Source: Nocardioides sp. URHA0032
GTDB taxonomy: Bacteria; Actinomycetota; Actinomycetes; Propionibacteriales; Nocardioidaceae
Reading direction: 5' to 3'
NCBI RefSeq assembly: GCF_000620645.1
Contig: NZ_JIAV01000021.1
Span: 124,001-188,000, forward strand
Length of the DNA stretch: 64,000 nt
The notes beneath the pieces are model-generated. The model had not been told where the DNA came from. It did no database searches and worked only from the letters and a program-made list of their open reading frames with translations. A program made the translations under genes and the position numbers. Shown here piece after piece: positions 41,529-50,835 of the stretch; the first letter of the stretch is position 1; the number at the start of each line of letters is the position of its first letter.

Positions 41529-42545
41529 ATGCAGGAGGAGCGCAGGCTCGCCGTCCTCCGGGCGATCGTCGAGGACTACGTCGCCACCGAGGAGCCGGTC
41601 GGCTCCAAGGCGCTGGTCGAGCGGCACGGCCTCGGCGTCTCGCCGGCCACGGTCCGCAACGACATGGCGGCGCTCGAGGACGAGGGCTACATCACCCAGC
41701 CGCACACGAGTGCCGGTCGGGTGCCGACCGACAAGGGCTACCGCCTCTTCGTCGACCGGCTCACCACGGTCAAGCCGATGAGCACCGCCGAGAAGCGCGC
41801 GATCGCCACCATCCTCGACGGTGCCGTCGACCTCGACGACGTCGTGAACCGCTCGGTGCGGCTGCTCTCGCAGCTGACCCGGCAGGTCGCGGTCGTGCAG
41901 TACCCGACGCTCTCCCGCTCCACGGTCCGCCACGTCGAGGTCATTGCGCTGGCGCCGTACCGCCTGCTGGTCGTGCTGATCCTCAGCACCGGCCGGGTCG
42001 AGCAGCGCCTGGTCGAGATCGCCGAGGAGCTGGCCGAGGACGACCTCGCCGACCTACGCTCGCTGGTCAACCGGACCGCCGTCGGCGAGGTGATCGCCGA
42101 GGCCGTCACCGCGCTGCGCGCGCTGGTGCCCGCCGAGGACGCCGACCCCACCACGGCGGCGGTCGTGGAGACGCTCGTCGACGCGATGTCCGACCACCGG
42201 TCCGACGAGCGGGTCGCGGTCGGTGGTGCTGCCAACCTGGCGCGGTACGGCGACAACTTCGACTCCGCCGTCCGCCCGCTGCTCGAAGCGCTCGAGGAGC
42301 ACGTGATCCTGCTCAAGCTGCTCGGCGAGGCCCACTCGGGCGAGCCGCTGACGGTGCGGATCGGCCACGAGGGCCCGTACCAGTCGCTCTCCTCGACCAG
42401 TGTGGTCGCGACCGGGTACGGCCCGGGTGACGAGGCGTTCGCGCGCCTCGGCATCGTCGGGCCCACCCGCATGGACTACCCGGGCTCGATGGCCGCCGTC
42501 CGCGCGGTCGCGCGCTACGTCTCGCGCATCCTCGACGAGGCCTGA
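41529..42545 (+). CDS. hrcA: Heat-inducible transcription repressor HrcA
   Basis: HrcA binds the CIRCE element and represses chaperone genes, its folding state being tuned by GroEL. The 338-residue protein has the N-terminal winged helix ([45 protein letters not shown]), [20 protein letters not shown], and the GAF-like effector domain ending [21 protein letters not shown]. The ATG at 41529 follows a GGGAGGAGG ribosome-binding site; an open frame from 41478 begins in the CIRCE element. dnaJ follows after 41 bp. Confidence 0.97.
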   Translation: MQEERRLAVLRAIVEDYVATEEPVGSKALVERHGLGVSPATVRNDMAALEDEGYITQPHTSAGRVPTDKGYRLFVDRLTTVKPMSTAEKRAIATILDGAVDLDDVVNRSVRLLSQLTRQVAVVQYPTLSRSTVRHVEVIALAPYRLLVVLILSTGRVEQRLVEIAEELAEDDLADLRSLVNRTAVGEVIAEAVTALRALVPAEDADPTTAAVVETLVDAMSDHRSDERVAVGGAANLARYGDNFDSAVRPLLEALEEHVILLKLLGEAHSGEPLTVRIGHEGPYQSLSSTSVVATGYGPGDEAFARLGIVGPTRMDYPGSMAAVRAVARYVSRILDEA

Positions 42546-42586
42546 GCCCACCACCCGAACCCACCCGGAACCAGAAGGAACAACAG

Positions 42587-43759
42587 TTGAGCCAGGACCT
42601 GTACGAGCTTCTCGGTGTCGATCGCGGCGCAGACGCCGACACCATCAAGAAGGCCTACCGGCGGCTGGCGCGGCAGTACCACCCCGACGTCAACCCGGAG
42701 CCGGAGGCCCAGGAGAGGTTCAAGGAGATCTCGGTCGCCTACGAGGTGCTGTCCGATCCGGGCAAGCGCGCGGCGTACGACCGCGGCGGCGACCCGTTCG
42801 GCGGGATGGGCGGCGGTTTCGGCCAGGGCGCCGGCTTCTCGTTCACCGACATCATGGACGCGTTCTTCGGTGGCGCCGGCGCCACCGGCGGCCGGGGTCC
42901 CCGGCCGCGGGAGCGGCGCGGCCAGGACGCGCTGATCCGGCTCGAGGTCGAGCTCGCTGAGGCGGCCTTCGGGATCACCCGCGAGATCAAGGTCGACACG
43001 GCGGTGCTGTGCAGCACCTGCCACGGGGAGGGCGCCGCGCCGGGAAGCCACCCGATCCCGTGCGAGACGTGCCGCGGCGCCGGCGAGGTGGCGCACGTGC
43101 AGCGCTCGTTCCTCGGCGAGATCCGCACGCTCCGGCCGTGCGCCGCGTGCCGTGGCTACGGCTCGATCATCCCGGACCCCTGCCGCGAGTGCTCCGGTGA
43201 CGGCCGGATCCGCTCGCGTCGCACGCTGACGGTCAAGATCCCGGCCGGCGTCGACAACGGGACCCGGGTCCAGCTCACCGGCGAGGGCGAGGTCGGCCCC
43301 GGCGGCGGCCCGGCCGGCGACCTGTACGTCGAGATCCACATCGCCCCGCACCCGACGTTCACCCGGCACGGCAACGACCTGCACTGCACGGTCACGCTCC
43401 CGATGACCGCCGCGGCCCTCGGCACCACGCTGACGCTCCCCACGCTGGAGGCGGACGTCGTCGAGGGCGACGAGAGCGAGACCGGTCTCGAGCAGTCCTT
43501 CGACCTGGACATCCGCCCCGGCACCCAGTCCGGGGCCGAGCAGGTGCTCCGCGGACGTGGCGTCCCCGGACTGCGCGGCGGTCGCGGCGACCTGGTCGTC
43601 ACGGTCGTCGTCGAGACCCCGACGAAGCTGGACCCGCGGCAGCAGGAGCTGCTCCGGCAGCTCGCGGCGCTCCGCGAGGAGGAGGCGCCGTCGGGCCAGG
43701 TGCGGCCCAGCCAGAAGTCGATGTTCGGCCGGATCCGCGACGCGTTCAACCAGCACTGA
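42587..43759 (+). CDS. dnaJ: Chaperone protein DnaJ
   Basis: DnaJ delivers unfolded clients to DnaK and stimulates its ATPase. The 390-residue protein has a J domain (residues 3-68) with HPD in QYHPDVN, a glycine/phenylalanine-rich linker ([15 protein letters not shown]), four zinc repeats ([32 protein letters not shown]) and C-terminal client-binding beta domains. The start is TTG, supported by AGAAGGA upstream. This is the hrcA-linked copy (DnaJ2 in mycobacterial naming). rsmE starts one base after its stop. Confidence 0.97.
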   Translation: MSQDLYELLGVDRGADADTIKKAYRRLARQYHPDVNPEPEAQERFKEISVAYEVLSDPGKRAAYDRGGDPFGGMGGGFGQGAGFSFTDIMDAFFGGAGATGGRGPRPRERRGQDALIRLEVELAEAAFGITREIKVDTAVLCSTCHGEGAAPGSHPIPCETCRGAGEVAHVQRSFLGEIRTLRPCAACRGYGSIIPDPCRECSGDGRIRSRRTLTVKIPAGVDNGTRVQLTGEGEVGPGGGPAGDLYVEIHIAPHPTFTRHGNDLHCTVTLPMTAAALGTTLTLPTLEADVVEGDESETGLEQSFDLDIRPGTQSGAEQVLRGRGVPGLRGGRGDLVVTVVVETPTKLDPRQQELLRQLAALREEEAPSGQVRPSQKSMFGRIRDAFNQH

Positions 43760-43760
43760 C

Positions 43761-44498
43761 ATGACGCTGCCCGTGCACCTCGTGCCGACGCTCGCCGGCG
43801 TCGGCCCGGGTACGGAGGTCACCGTCGACGGCGACGAGGCGCACCACGCGGTCGCCGTACGCCGACTCCGGGTCGGTGAGCAGGTGGTCCTGACCGACGG
43901 GCGCGGCACGTCGGTCCGCGGCGTCGTCGCGTCGACCGGCAAGCGGGTGTTCACGGCCGTGGTCGAGGAGGTCGCGCGCCACGAGCCGCCCGCGCCCGAG
44001 GTGGTCGTGGTGCAGGCGATCCCGAAGGGCGACCGCGGCGAGCTCGCGGTCGAGGTGCTCACCGAGGTCGGCGTGGCTCGGATCGTGCCGTGGGCCGCGT
44101 CCCGGAGCGTGGCGGTGTGGAAGGGCGACCGCGCCGAGAAGTCGCTCGGCCGCTGGCGGTCGAGCGCACGCGAGGCCGCCAAGCAGGCGCGTCGCTCGTG
44201 GTTCCCCGACGTGTCGGAGATGGCGTCCACGGCTGACGTCGTCGCGCTGGTCTCGGAGGCCGACCTCGCCGTCGTGCTCCACGAGGACGCGACGGACCCG
44301 CTCGCCACCGTCGAGGTGCCGACCGGCCGGCTCGTGGTCGTCGTCGGCCCCGAGGGCGGGCTGACGGCCGACGAGGTCGCGGCGTTCGTCGGTGCCGGCG
44401 CGGTATCCGTGCGACTCGGCAGCGAGGTGCTGCGCACGTCGACCGCCGGCCTCGCCGCCGTCTCGGCCCTGCTGTCGCGCACCGGGCGCTGGAGCTGA
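43761..44498 (+). CDS. rsmE: 16S rRNA (uracil1498-N3)-methyltransferase
   Basis: RsmE methylates U1498 of 16S rRNA with SAM. The 245-residue protein has the N-terminal PUA-like part (VTVDGDEAHHAVAVRRLRVGEQV), IPKGDRGELAVEVLTEVGV, the SPOUT knot motif LVVVVGPEGGLTADEVAAF, and SVRLGSEVLRTSTAGLAAVSAL for SAM binding. The length is normal. It is co-transcribed with hrcA-dnaJ, the gap to dnaJ being one base. In related genomes the HIT gene follows directly; here an ECF sigma operon intervenes. Confidence 0.96.
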   Translation: MTLPVHLVPTLAGVGPGTEVTVDGDEAHHAVAVRRLRVGEQVVLTDGRGTSVRGVVASTGKRVFTAVVEEVARHEPPAPEVVVVQAIPKGDRGELAVEVLTEVGVARIVPWAASRSVAVWKGDRAEKSLGRWRSSAREAAKQARRSWFPDVSEMASTADVVALVSEADLAVVLHEDATDPLATVEVPTGRLVVVVGPEGGLTADEVAAFVGAGAVSVRLGSEVLRTSTAGLAAVSALLSRTGRWS

Positions 44499-44525
44499 TC
44501 GCCACAGGTTCACCGCGACGGACGC

Positions 44526-45431
44526 TCACAGCGCCAGCAGCCCGTTCACCCGCTCGACCTCCTCGTCGAGCTCCCCGCGCTCGGCCGCACTGAGCCCGCG
44601 GAACAGCTGCACCCCGTCGACCCGCCCGTCGGCGATCCGCCAGAGGCCCGCCAGCCAGCCGTCGACGAAGATCGTCATGCCCAGGCCGCCGTTCGGGCCC
44701 ATCCACCGGCGCCGGTCCTCAGCCGTGGTGACCCGGTCCCGGCCGGCGTGGGAGAGCCAGACGTTGTCGTAGGTGCCGAGCAGGCGCACCGGCGCGGGGA
44801 CGTCGGCGTCCTCGATGACGCCGTCGGACACGTCGTACAGCACCTTGCCGTCCCCGTCCTCGTGCCTGACGAGATCGTCCATCGCCGCGAGCACCGGACC
44901 GAGCCGGGTGACGCCGGACCACGTCGTCAGGTCGGCGGCCGACCCCGGGCCGAACGCACGCAGGTAGCGCCGCACGATCTCCGGCACGTCGGGCTCCCGC
45001 AGCGGCGCGCCCACCCAGTCCTCGAGCGGCTCGTAGACGACCCGGCCCGACCCGTTCCAGGTGCCGCGCGGCGGCGTCTGCACGAGGGCCCGCTGGAACT
45101 GGGGGACCGGGTCCGCGTGGTTGCGCTGCACCCTGTCCATCACCGGCTGCGTCCACCGCCGCAGCACCAGCGCGTCCTCGGCCGGGAGCAGGTGGATCGT
45201 GCCGCGCATGGTCAGCAGCCGCACCAGCGTGCGCTGCTCGAGGGCCCGGGTGACGTCGTGCGGGTCGAAGGCCCTCAGCCGGGCGTGGAGGGAGAGGTAC
45301 GGCGACAGCGTCTCCTGCGCTTGAAGTCCGACCAGGTGCGCGGTGACCGCGCGCGGGTCGAGGTCGACGCGGTCGAGCAGGTGCTGGCGCCGGAGCAGCG
45401 TCCGGTTCAGCAGCCGCCGGTCCAGCCTCAC
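44526..45431 (-). CDS. Winged-helix DNA-binding protein, HTH_42 / AlkZ-like family
   Basis: This 301-residue protein belongs to the HTH_42 superfamily, which includes the AlkZ and YcaQ DNA glycosylases. Typical elements are HLVGLQAQETLSPYLSLHARL, RTLVRLLTMRGTIHLLPAEDAL, LRAFGPGSAADLTTWSGV and TIFVDGWLAGLWRI. The glycosylases use a catalytic QxQ or QxD motif; GLQAQE contains QAQ, so a DNA-repair activity is possible. The GTG start overlaps the stop of the upstream Gmad2 lipoprotein by four bases (GTGA), making it the last gene of the sigma operon. Confidence 0.85.
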   Translation of the reverse strand: MRLDRRLLNRTLLRRQHLLDRVDLDPRAVTAHLVGLQAQETLSPYLSLHARLRAFDPHDVTRALEQRTLVRLLTMRGTIHLLPAEDALVLRRWTQPVMDRVQRNHADPVPQFQRALVQTPPRGTWNGSGRVVYEPLEDWVGAPLREPDVPEIVRRYLRAFGPGSAADLTTWSGVTRLGPVLAAMDDLVRHEDGDGKVLYDVSDGVIEDADVPAPVRLLGTYDNVWLSHAGRDRVTTAEDRRRWMGPNGGLGMTIFVDGWLAGLWRIADGRVDGVQLFRGLSAAERGELDEEVERVNGLLAL

Positions 45432-46327
45432 TGCACGGTGAACGTCTTGGAGTCGACCGTCGGGCCGTCGCCCTCGCCGTCCGAGGGGTCGTCGGTCATC
45501 GCGACGAACGTGTAGTCGCCGGGCCCGAGGTCGGACACGTCCACGTCCGCCTCCCAGGGGTAGAGCTTGTCCATCCAGCCCTCGGCGGTCGCCGCGCCCT
45601 TCTCGACCACGTCACCGGAGGCATCCCGGACCTCCCACGGGGTGTTGGCCTCGAACGAGCTCGAGACCCCGCTGGCGGTGAACGTCCCGCTGACCGTCGC
45701 GCCCGACTCGGGAGCCGTGATGTTGACGAGCGCGAGCGTCCTGATCGGGTCGGCCGCGGTGAAGCCGTCCTCCGACGCGATGCCGAAGACCTGGGTCTCG
45801 TGGCCCTCCGAGTCGTAGAAGTGGATCGGCAGCCGGGCCTGCATGGCGCCCTGGGCGGTGTAGACGAGCTGCTGGATCGCCAGGAGGGCGTCGGACTCGC
45901 TCATCCCTGCCGGCCGCCGGGTCCACGAGTCGTCGGGCAGCGTGAACGCGTTGGCGTCGCCGATCTCGTCCGGGACCTCGAACGTGCCGGCGGGCAGGAG
46001 GGTGCGGTAGTCGGGGTCGAGGGCGTCGCCGGACGCGGCCAGGTCGAGCGCCGCGTAGGTGCCGGTCCCCTCGACCTCGCGGAACTCGCGGTACAGCCGC
46101 GGTCCCTGGGGCGTGTCACCGACGAAGTAGACCGGCACCGTCGTCCGGCCATCGGCCGGCTGCGCGGACACACCCGATCCCTTCGGCGACTCGCTCGCCT
46201 GACCGTCGTGGTGCTTCGTCGAGCCGCTCGCCGGGCGCTGGTCGGCGCCGGTGTCGTCGCTGCCGCACCCCACGAGCGCGAGGGCGGGTACGGCGAGCAG
46301 GGCGACGATCCGGGCGTGGCTGGTCAT
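45428..46327 (-). CDS. Gmad2-domain lipoprotein
   Basis: This exported lipoprotein of 299 residues has the signal peptide MTSHARIVALLAVPALALVGCGS with lipobox LVGC (acylated Cys21), a Ser/Gly/Asp-rich linker, a GerMN-like segment (VPVYFVGDTPQGPRLYREF) and a C-terminal Gmad2 immunoglobulin-like domain (VNITAPESGATVSGTFTASG, ending GDYTFVAMTDDPS). It is a paralogue of the next gene upstream, which lacks the lipobox and has a membrane anchor instead. It is co-transcribed with the ECF sigma gene and probably acts at the cell surface. The role is unknown. Confidence 0.85.
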   Translation of the reverse strand: MTSHARIVALLAVPALALVGCGSDDTGADQRPASGSTKHHDGQASESPKGSGVSAQPADGRTTVPVYFVGDTPQGPRLYREFREVEGTGTYAALDLAASGDALDPDYRTLLPAGTFEVPDEIGDANAFTLPDDSWTRRPAGMSESDALLAIQQLVYTAQGAMQARLPIHFYDSEGHETQVFGIASEDGFTAADPIRTLALVNITAPESGATVSGTFTASGVSSSFEANTPWEVRDASGDVVEKGAATAEGWMDKLYPWEADVDVSDLGPGDYTFVAMTDDPSDGEGDGPTVDSKTFTVQ

Positions 46328-46354
46328 GGCGTCAATCCTCCCGGTGGAACGCCG

Positions 46355-47242
46355 TCAACGGACGATGATCGTGCGCGTGTCGGAGTCCGGTCCGCCGCCC
46401 TCGCCGCCCGACGGGTCGTCCGTCGTGGCCACGAACGTGTAGTAGCCGAACGGCAGGTCGCTCACGTCGATGTGCGCCTCCCACGGGTACATCCGCCCCG
46501 TCCCGGCCGCGGTCGCGAAGCCGTGCGCCACGACCACGTCGTTGTCGTCGAGGATCTCCCACGGGACGTTCGCCTCGAAGGAGTTGGCCGCGCCGCGCGC
46601 CGTGAAGTGCTCGTGCACCTCCAGCCCCTCGGTGGGGTCGTTGATCATCACCTGGCTGAGCGCGTCGACGTCGGCCGTCACCGGAGCACCGTCGTCGAAC
46701 CGCACCGGCACGCGCTCCCCGACTGCCGCCTGCAGCGTCAGCACGACCTGCTGGGTGGACAGGCTGTCCGGGTCGACCTCTGCCGAGCCGACCTCGACCT
46801 GGATCACGCCCTGCGCCTGCCGGGCGGACGCGAAGGAGCCGTGCGCCCACGGGGTCCGGTAGTCCGGGTCGTCCGCGGGTGCCTGGATCCGGTCGAGCGC
46901 TGCCTGCAGCGGATCGCCCGCCGGCACCTCGTCGTACTCCCGGAACAGCCGTGGTCCCCGCGGGGTATGGCCGATGAAGTAGACCGGGACGACCTGGTCC
47001 TCGCCGGTCGGCATCACCATCGAGCCGTGGTCCTTCGGGGAGGACGGGTCGAGGACCGCGAACGCCGCCACCGTCGCCGCGGTGGCGAGGACCACGCCTC
47101 CCGCGGCGTAGAGCCACGGCCGCGCGGCGCGGGTGGGGGCGTTCGCCGTCCGTGCCCGGATCGCGTCGATGCGGTCGGCCGGCTCGATCTCGTCGACGGC
47201 GCCGTGGAGCAGGTCGCCCAGGTCGGGCAGGGGAGTGTTCAC
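46355..47242 (-). CDS. Membrane-anchored Gmad2-domain protein, candidate anti-sigma partner
   Basis: This 295-residue protein has an N-terminal cytoplasmic segment of about 45 residues (VNTPLPDLGDLLHGAVDEIE), one transmembrane helix (WLYAAGGVVLATAATVAAFAV), and an extracellular GerMN-like segment (VPVYFIGHTPRGPRLFREY) plus a Gmad2 domain. Its GTG overlaps the stop of the upstream ECF sigma factor, the usual place for an anti-sigma factor. No HxxxCxxC zinc anti-sigma motif is present. It is therefore an anti-sigma-like sensor by position and topology only. It pairs with the paralogous lipoprotein downstream. Confidence 0.78.
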   Translation of the reverse strand: MNTPLPDLGDLLHGAVDEIEPADRIDAIRARTANAPTRAARPWLYAAGGVVLATAATVAAFAVLDPSSPKDHGSMVMPTGEDQVVPVYFIGHTPRGPRLFREYDEVPAGDPLQAALDRIQAPADDPDYRTPWAHGSFASARQAQGVIQVEVGSAEVDPDSLSTQQVVLTLQAAVGERVPVRFDDGAPVTADVDALSQVMINDPTEGLEVHEHFTARGAANSFEANVPWEILDDNDVVVAHGFATAAGTGRMYPWEAHIDVSDLPFGYYTFVATTDDPSGGEGGGPDSDTRTIIVR

Positions 47243-47742
47243 AGGTCCTCCTGGAGCAGCGCGCGCAGGGCGGCGGAGCCGCGGGAGGCGTGGCTCTTCA
47301 CCGCCCCGCGGCTGATGCCGAGCGTGTCGGCGATGTCGGCCTCGGACAGGTCGAGGAAGTAGCGCAGCGCCAGCACCTCGCGCTGCCGGTCCGACAGGGC
47401 GCGCATCGCGTCGAGCACCGCCTCGCGCTGGTCGGACGCCGGCGTCGGGTCCTGGGTGTCGGCGAGGCGGACCGTCGCCGCGTGCCGGGCGACGACGGCA
47501 CGGTGCCGCAGCGCCGAGCGCGAGCGGTTCACGACCGCCTGGCGCAGGTAGGCGAGCGCGCGCTCCGGGTCGCGGAGCCGCGACCACCGGGCGTGCACGG
47601 CGACGAACGCATCCTGCACGACCTCCTCGGCCGTGCCGACGTCGCGGACGAGCAGCACCGAGAGCCGGACCAGCTGGCGCCAGTGCGCGGCGTACAGCTG
47701 CTCCAGCGCCTCGTCGGCCGTCCAGGCGGCACGCTCGGTCAT
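47239..47742 (-). CDS. ECF-type RNA polymerase sigma factor (SigE family)
   Basis: This 167-residue ECF sigma factor has region 2 (LEQLYAAHWRQLVRLSVLLVRDVGTAEEVVQDAFVAV) and region 4 (ALSDRQREVLALRYFLDLSEADIADTLGISRGAVKSHASRGSAAL), with no region 1 or 3. The start at 47742 has a TAGCGT hexamer seven bases upstream, so the mRNA is probably leaderless. Its stop overlaps the GTG of the Gmad2 membrane protein, suggesting a sigma/anti-sigma pair. This operon separates rsmE from HIT in the conserved backbone. Confidence 0.93.
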   Translation of the reverse strand: MTERAAWTADEALEQLYAAHWRQLVRLSVLLVRDVGTAEEVVQDAFVAVHARWSRLRDPERALAYLRQAVVNRSRSALRHRAVVARHAATVRLADTQDPTPASDQREAVLDAMRALSDRQREVLALRYFLDLSEADIADTLGISRGAVKSHASRGSAALRALLQEDL

Positions 47743-47749
47743 CAGACTC

Positions 47750-47755
47750 ACGCTA
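47750..47755 (-). promoter_or_regulatory. -10 hexamer TAGCGT for the ECF sigma gene
   Basis: On the minus strand TAGCGT is followed by GAGTCTG and then the ATG at 47742. Confidence 0.45.
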
Positions 47756-47806
47756 GTGGCACGCGTGGGGCCGCCATCGGGTTTACTTGGCGGCGGAGGA
47801 GGATTC

Positions 47807-48145
47807 GTGGAGGACTGCATCTTCTGCAGGATCGTGGCGGGGGAGATCCCGGCTGACGTCGTGCACACCACCGAGCGGACGGTCGCGTTCCGGGACCAGA
47901 ACCCGCAGGCACCCCTGCACGTCCTGGTGATACCCAAGGAGCACCACGCGAACGCCGCCGATCTGGCCACCGCAGACCCCGCCGCCTCAGCGGAGCTGGT
48001 GCGCACCGCGGCCGCGGTCGCGACCGCCGAGGGGTACGACGACCACCGCCTGGTGTTCAACAGCGGCGCGGAGGCCGGCCAGACCGTGTTCCACACCCAC
48101 CTGCACCTGCTGGCCGGCCGCCCGATGACCTGGCCCCCGGGATGA
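47807..48145 (+). CDS. HIT (histidine triad) family hydrolase
   Basis: This 112-residue HIT protein hydrolyses purine nucleoside phosphoramidates or related substrates. It opens with CIFCRIVAGEIPADVV (zinc-type CxxC at the N-terminus) and ends with TVFHTHLHLLAGRPM, in which HTHLHLL is the catalytic triad (HxHxHxx). The GTG at 47807 has GGAGGAGG just upstream. It is divergent from the sigma gene. The backbone position before phoH is kept, with a lipoprotein and a small membrane protein between. Confidence 0.94.
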   Translation: MEDCIFCRIVAGEIPADVVHTTERTVAFRDQNPQAPLHVLVIPKEHHANAADLATADPAASAELVRTAAAVATAEGYDDHRLVFNSGAEAGQTVFHTHLHLLAGRPMTWPPG

Positions 48146-49341
48146 GCCGCCGGCTCGCGCTCGGACTGGCTCTCGTGCTCGCCCTGGCCCTGACCGGGTG
48201 CGTCCGCGAGGGCGACGACCGGCGCAGTGGCTCGCCGACGAGCCTGCTCAACACCCAGCCACCCGAGGTGGTCGCCAGCCAGCTCGCCGCGACCGAGCCC
48301 GGCAAGCACCTGCCGCTGCGCGCGGGCGAGAGGCGGATGACGCTCACCATGCCGTCGGCGTACACACCGTCGGCCCCGACCGGCACCGGCACGGACGACT
48401 ACCGCTGCTTCCTCCTCGACCCGCACCTGAAGAAGGACGTCTGGCTGACCGGCAGCAACGTGCTGCCCGGCAACCCCGCGGTCGTGCACCACGTGATCCT
48501 GTTCCGGGTGCCGCCCGAGAAGGTCGCCGAGGCCGAGGCGAAGGACGCCGAGAGTCCCGACGACCAGGGCTGGACCTGCTTCGGCGGGACCGGGCTCGCC
48601 GGCGACTTCTCGAACATCGACGACGCCTCCTGGCTGGCCGCCTGGGCGCCGGGCGGGGACGAGACCAAGGTCCAGGACGGGTACGGCGTCCGCCTCGACG
48701 CCGGCTCGCGGATCGTGATGCAGGTGCACTACAACCTGCTCAAGGGCAGCGCTCCTGACGTCTCCAGCACCGAGCTGCGATGGACGAACGGCAAGCGCGA
48801 CCTGACGCCGCTGCACACCTACCTGATGCCGGCGCCGGTCGAGATGCCGTGCCGGCCCGACCACGACGACGGCCCGCTCTGCGATCGCGACGCCGCCGTC
48901 GCCGACGTGATGTCGCGCTTCGGGTCCGCCGGCAACACCAACAGCCTGCTGCACCTGCTGTGCGGCACCGAGGCGAAGCCGTCGAACACCACCTCGTGCA
49001 CACGGACGGTCGGCAGGGGCATGACGGTCATCGGCGTCGCCGGGCACATGCACCTGCTCGGGAGGTCGATCAGGATCGAGGTCGACCCGGACACCCCGGA
49101 TGCCAGGACGATCCTCGACATCCCCGTCTGGAACTTCGACAACCAGGGCACCAAGCCGATCCAGCCGGTCCACCTCGACCCGTTCGACACGGTGCGGGTC
49201 ACCTGCCACCACGTGCAGTGGTTGCGCGACGTGCTGCCGGCGTTCCAGGGGATCCCGGACAAGTACGTGATCTGGGGCGAGGGCACCACCGACGAGATGT
49301 GCCTCGGCATGCTCCAGGTCGCCTTCGACGACGAGAGCTGA
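48142..49341 (+). CDS. PHM-like copper type II monooxygenase lipoprotein
   Basis: This secreted lipoprotein of 399 residues has the signal peptide MSRRLALGLALVLALALTGC with lipobox Cys20. The peptidylglycine alpha-hydroxylating monooxygenase fold is supported by what look like all the copper ligands. VVHHVIL (His116, His117) and VHYN (His196) fit CuA. HMH (His302, His304) and DEMC (Met386) fit CuB. Several disulphide-type cysteines are present. The family hydroxylates peptides or catechols with ascorbate; the substrate here is unknown. Its ATG overlaps the HIT stop by four bases. Confidence 0.8.
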   Translation: MSRRLALGLALVLALALTGCVREGDDRRSGSPTSLLNTQPPEVVASQLAATEPGKHLPLRAGERRMTLTMPSAYTPSAPTGTGTDDYRCFLLDPHLKKDVWLTGSNVLPGNPAVVHHVILFRVPPEKVAEAEAKDAESPDDQGWTCFGGTGLAGDFSNIDDASWLAAWAPGGDETKVQDGYGVRLDAGSRIVMQVHYNLLKGSAPDVSSTELRWTNGKRDLTPLHTYLMPAPVEMPCRPDHDDGPLCDRDAAVADVMSRFGSAGNTNSLLHLLCGTEAKPSNTTSCTRTVGRGMTVIGVAGHMHLLGRSIRIEVDPDTPDARTILDIPVWNFDNQGTKPIQPVHLDPFDTVRVTCHHVQWLRDVLPAFQGIPDKYVIWGEGTTDEMCLGMLQVAFDDES

Positions 49342-49479
49342 CCTGTCGGTCGAATGAAGGGTCCTGACCCCCGTCGGTCGAGTAGCGAGCGCCGGCGACG
49401 CGACCTCCTCCGTCGGTCGCGGGCACCACTCGACCTGGCGCCGGCCTCCCGGCCTTCGCGAGCTCAGGCTGGGCGGCGC
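49342..49479. repeat. Intergenic repeat-like region
   Basis: GGTCGAGTAGC (49376-49386) and ACTCGACC (49428-49435) face each other as in the 40.3-40.6 kb repeats. A CCGGCCTCCCGGCC..GAGC stem resembles the end of those units. No gene is seen. It may terminate both convergent neighbours. Confidence 0.5.
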
Positions 49480-49725
49480 TCAGAACAGGTAGAGCACCCG
49501 CATCGCCGCGAACAGCACCGGCAGCCCGAAGACGACCAGCATCACCCAAGCGGCCACCCGGTGCATCGGCTTGGTGGAGTCCAGCCGCCCGGCGAAGTCG
49601 AGGATCGCGCCGTCCGGGACGTGGTGGCTCAGGCCCATCCGGCGGGCGTCCTCGGGGAGGTGCTGGCCGGCGAACCAGGACGGCGGCGCGTCGTCGTCCG
49701 CGTCCCAGTCGGGCTCCCTCTCCAT
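49480..49725 (-). CDS. Small membrane protein, 81 aa
   Basis: This 81-residue protein has an acidic N-terminus (MEREPDWDADDDAPPSWFAG), a central amphipathic part, and one C-terminal transmembrane helix (VAAWVMLVVFGLPVLFAAMRVLYLF). It is oriented away from phoH and towards the copper monooxygenase gene. The composition is native. I do not recognise a family or function; it looks like a tail-anchored protein. Confidence 0.7.
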   Translation of the reverse strand: MEREPDWDADDDAPPSWFAGQHLPEDARRMGLSHHVPDGAILDFAGRLDSTKPMHRVAAWVMLVVFGLPVLFAAMRVLYLF

Positions 49726-49817
49726 GGAGCCACGTTACTCGCTGGGACGGTCCCCGGGGCTCCCGTAACATGGAGGAGCCGACGACACCGAACGAAAGGC
49801 CGCCCGCCCGGGCATCC

Positions 49818-50828
49818 ATGACTGACACCAACCACCAGGGGGACCGCCCCGCCAACGCCACGCGCCACACGGTGGTGGTCCCGAACAGCATCAACATGGT
49901 CAGCCTGCTCGGCCCCGGCGACGAGTTCCTCGGGATCATCGAGGGCGCCTTCGACGCCGAGATCCACGTCCGCGGCAACCGGGTGACGCTGTACGGCGAG
50001 CCCGGCGAGGTCGCCTTGGCCGAGCGGCTCCTCGACGAGCTGGTCACGATCATCCGCACCGGCCAGGGCATCACGTCCGAGACCGTCGAGCGGGTGCACA
50101 CGATGCTGCGTGCCGAGACGACCGAGCGCCCGGCCGACGTGCTGAGCCTGAACATCCTCAGCAACCGGGGCCGCTCCATCCGCCCCAAGACGCTCAACCA
50201 GAAACGCTACGTCGACTCGATCGACAAGCACACGATCACCTTCGGCATCGGGCCCGCCGGCACCGGCAAGACCTACCTCGCGATGGCGAAGGCCGTGCAG
50301 GCGCTGCAGTCCAAGAACGTCAACCGGATCATCCTGACCCGGCCGGCGGTCGAGGCGGGGGAGCGGCTGGGCTTCCTGCCCGGCACGCTCAGCGAGAAGA
50401 TCGATCCCTACCTGCGCCCGCTGTACGACGCCCTGCACGACATGATCGACCCCGAGACGATCCCGAAGCTGCTGGCGGCCGGGACCATCGAGGTCGCCCC
50501 GCTCGCGTACATGCGCGGCCGCTCGCTCAACGACTCGTTCATCATCCTCGACGAGGCGCAGAACACCTCGCCCGAGCAGATGAAGATGTTCCTGACGCGC
50601 CTGGGCTTCGGCTCCAAGATCGTGGTCACCGGCGACGTCACGCAGGTCGACCTCCCGAGCGGCACCAAGTCCGGCCTGCGGGTGATCGAGGACATCCTCA
50701 CCGGCGTCGAGGACATCTCGTTCAACCGGCTGACCAGCCACGACGTCGTACGCCACCGCCTGGTGGGCAAGATCGTCGCCGCGTACGACGAGTTCGACGC
50801 GCGCGTCGAGCTCGCCAGCACCCGATGA
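49818..50828 (+). CDS. PhoH family ATPase
   Basis: This cytoplasmic ATPase of 336 residues has an N-terminal KH-like region ([22 protein letters not shown]) and a RecA-like domain with Walker [20 protein letters not shown] (from about residue 144). It also has Walker B IILDEAQN and [19 protein letters not shown] at the end. Members act with YbeY in RNA metabolism, and ybeY follows after seven bases. The start is uncertain: ATG 49818 gives the usual length, whereas the in-frame ATG at 49770 overlaps a TAACAT -10-like hexamer. Confidence 0.92.
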   Translation: MTDTNHQGDRPANATRHTVVVPNSINMVSLLGPGDEFLGIIEGAFDAEIHVRGNRVTLYGEPGEVALAERLLDELVTIIRTGQGITSETVERVHTMLRAETTERPADVLSLNILSNRGRSIRPKTLNQKRYVDSIDKHTITFGIGPAGTGKTYLAMAKAVQALQSKNVNRIILTRPAVEAGERLGFLPGTLSEKIDPYLRPLYDALHDMIDPETIPKLLAAGTIEVAPLAYMRGRSLNDSFIILDEAQNTSPEQMKMFLTRLGFGSKIVVTGDVTQVDLPSGTKSGLRVIEDILTGVEDISFNRLTSHDVVRHRLVGKIVAAYDEFDARVELASTR

Positions 50829-50835
50829 GCTCGCG

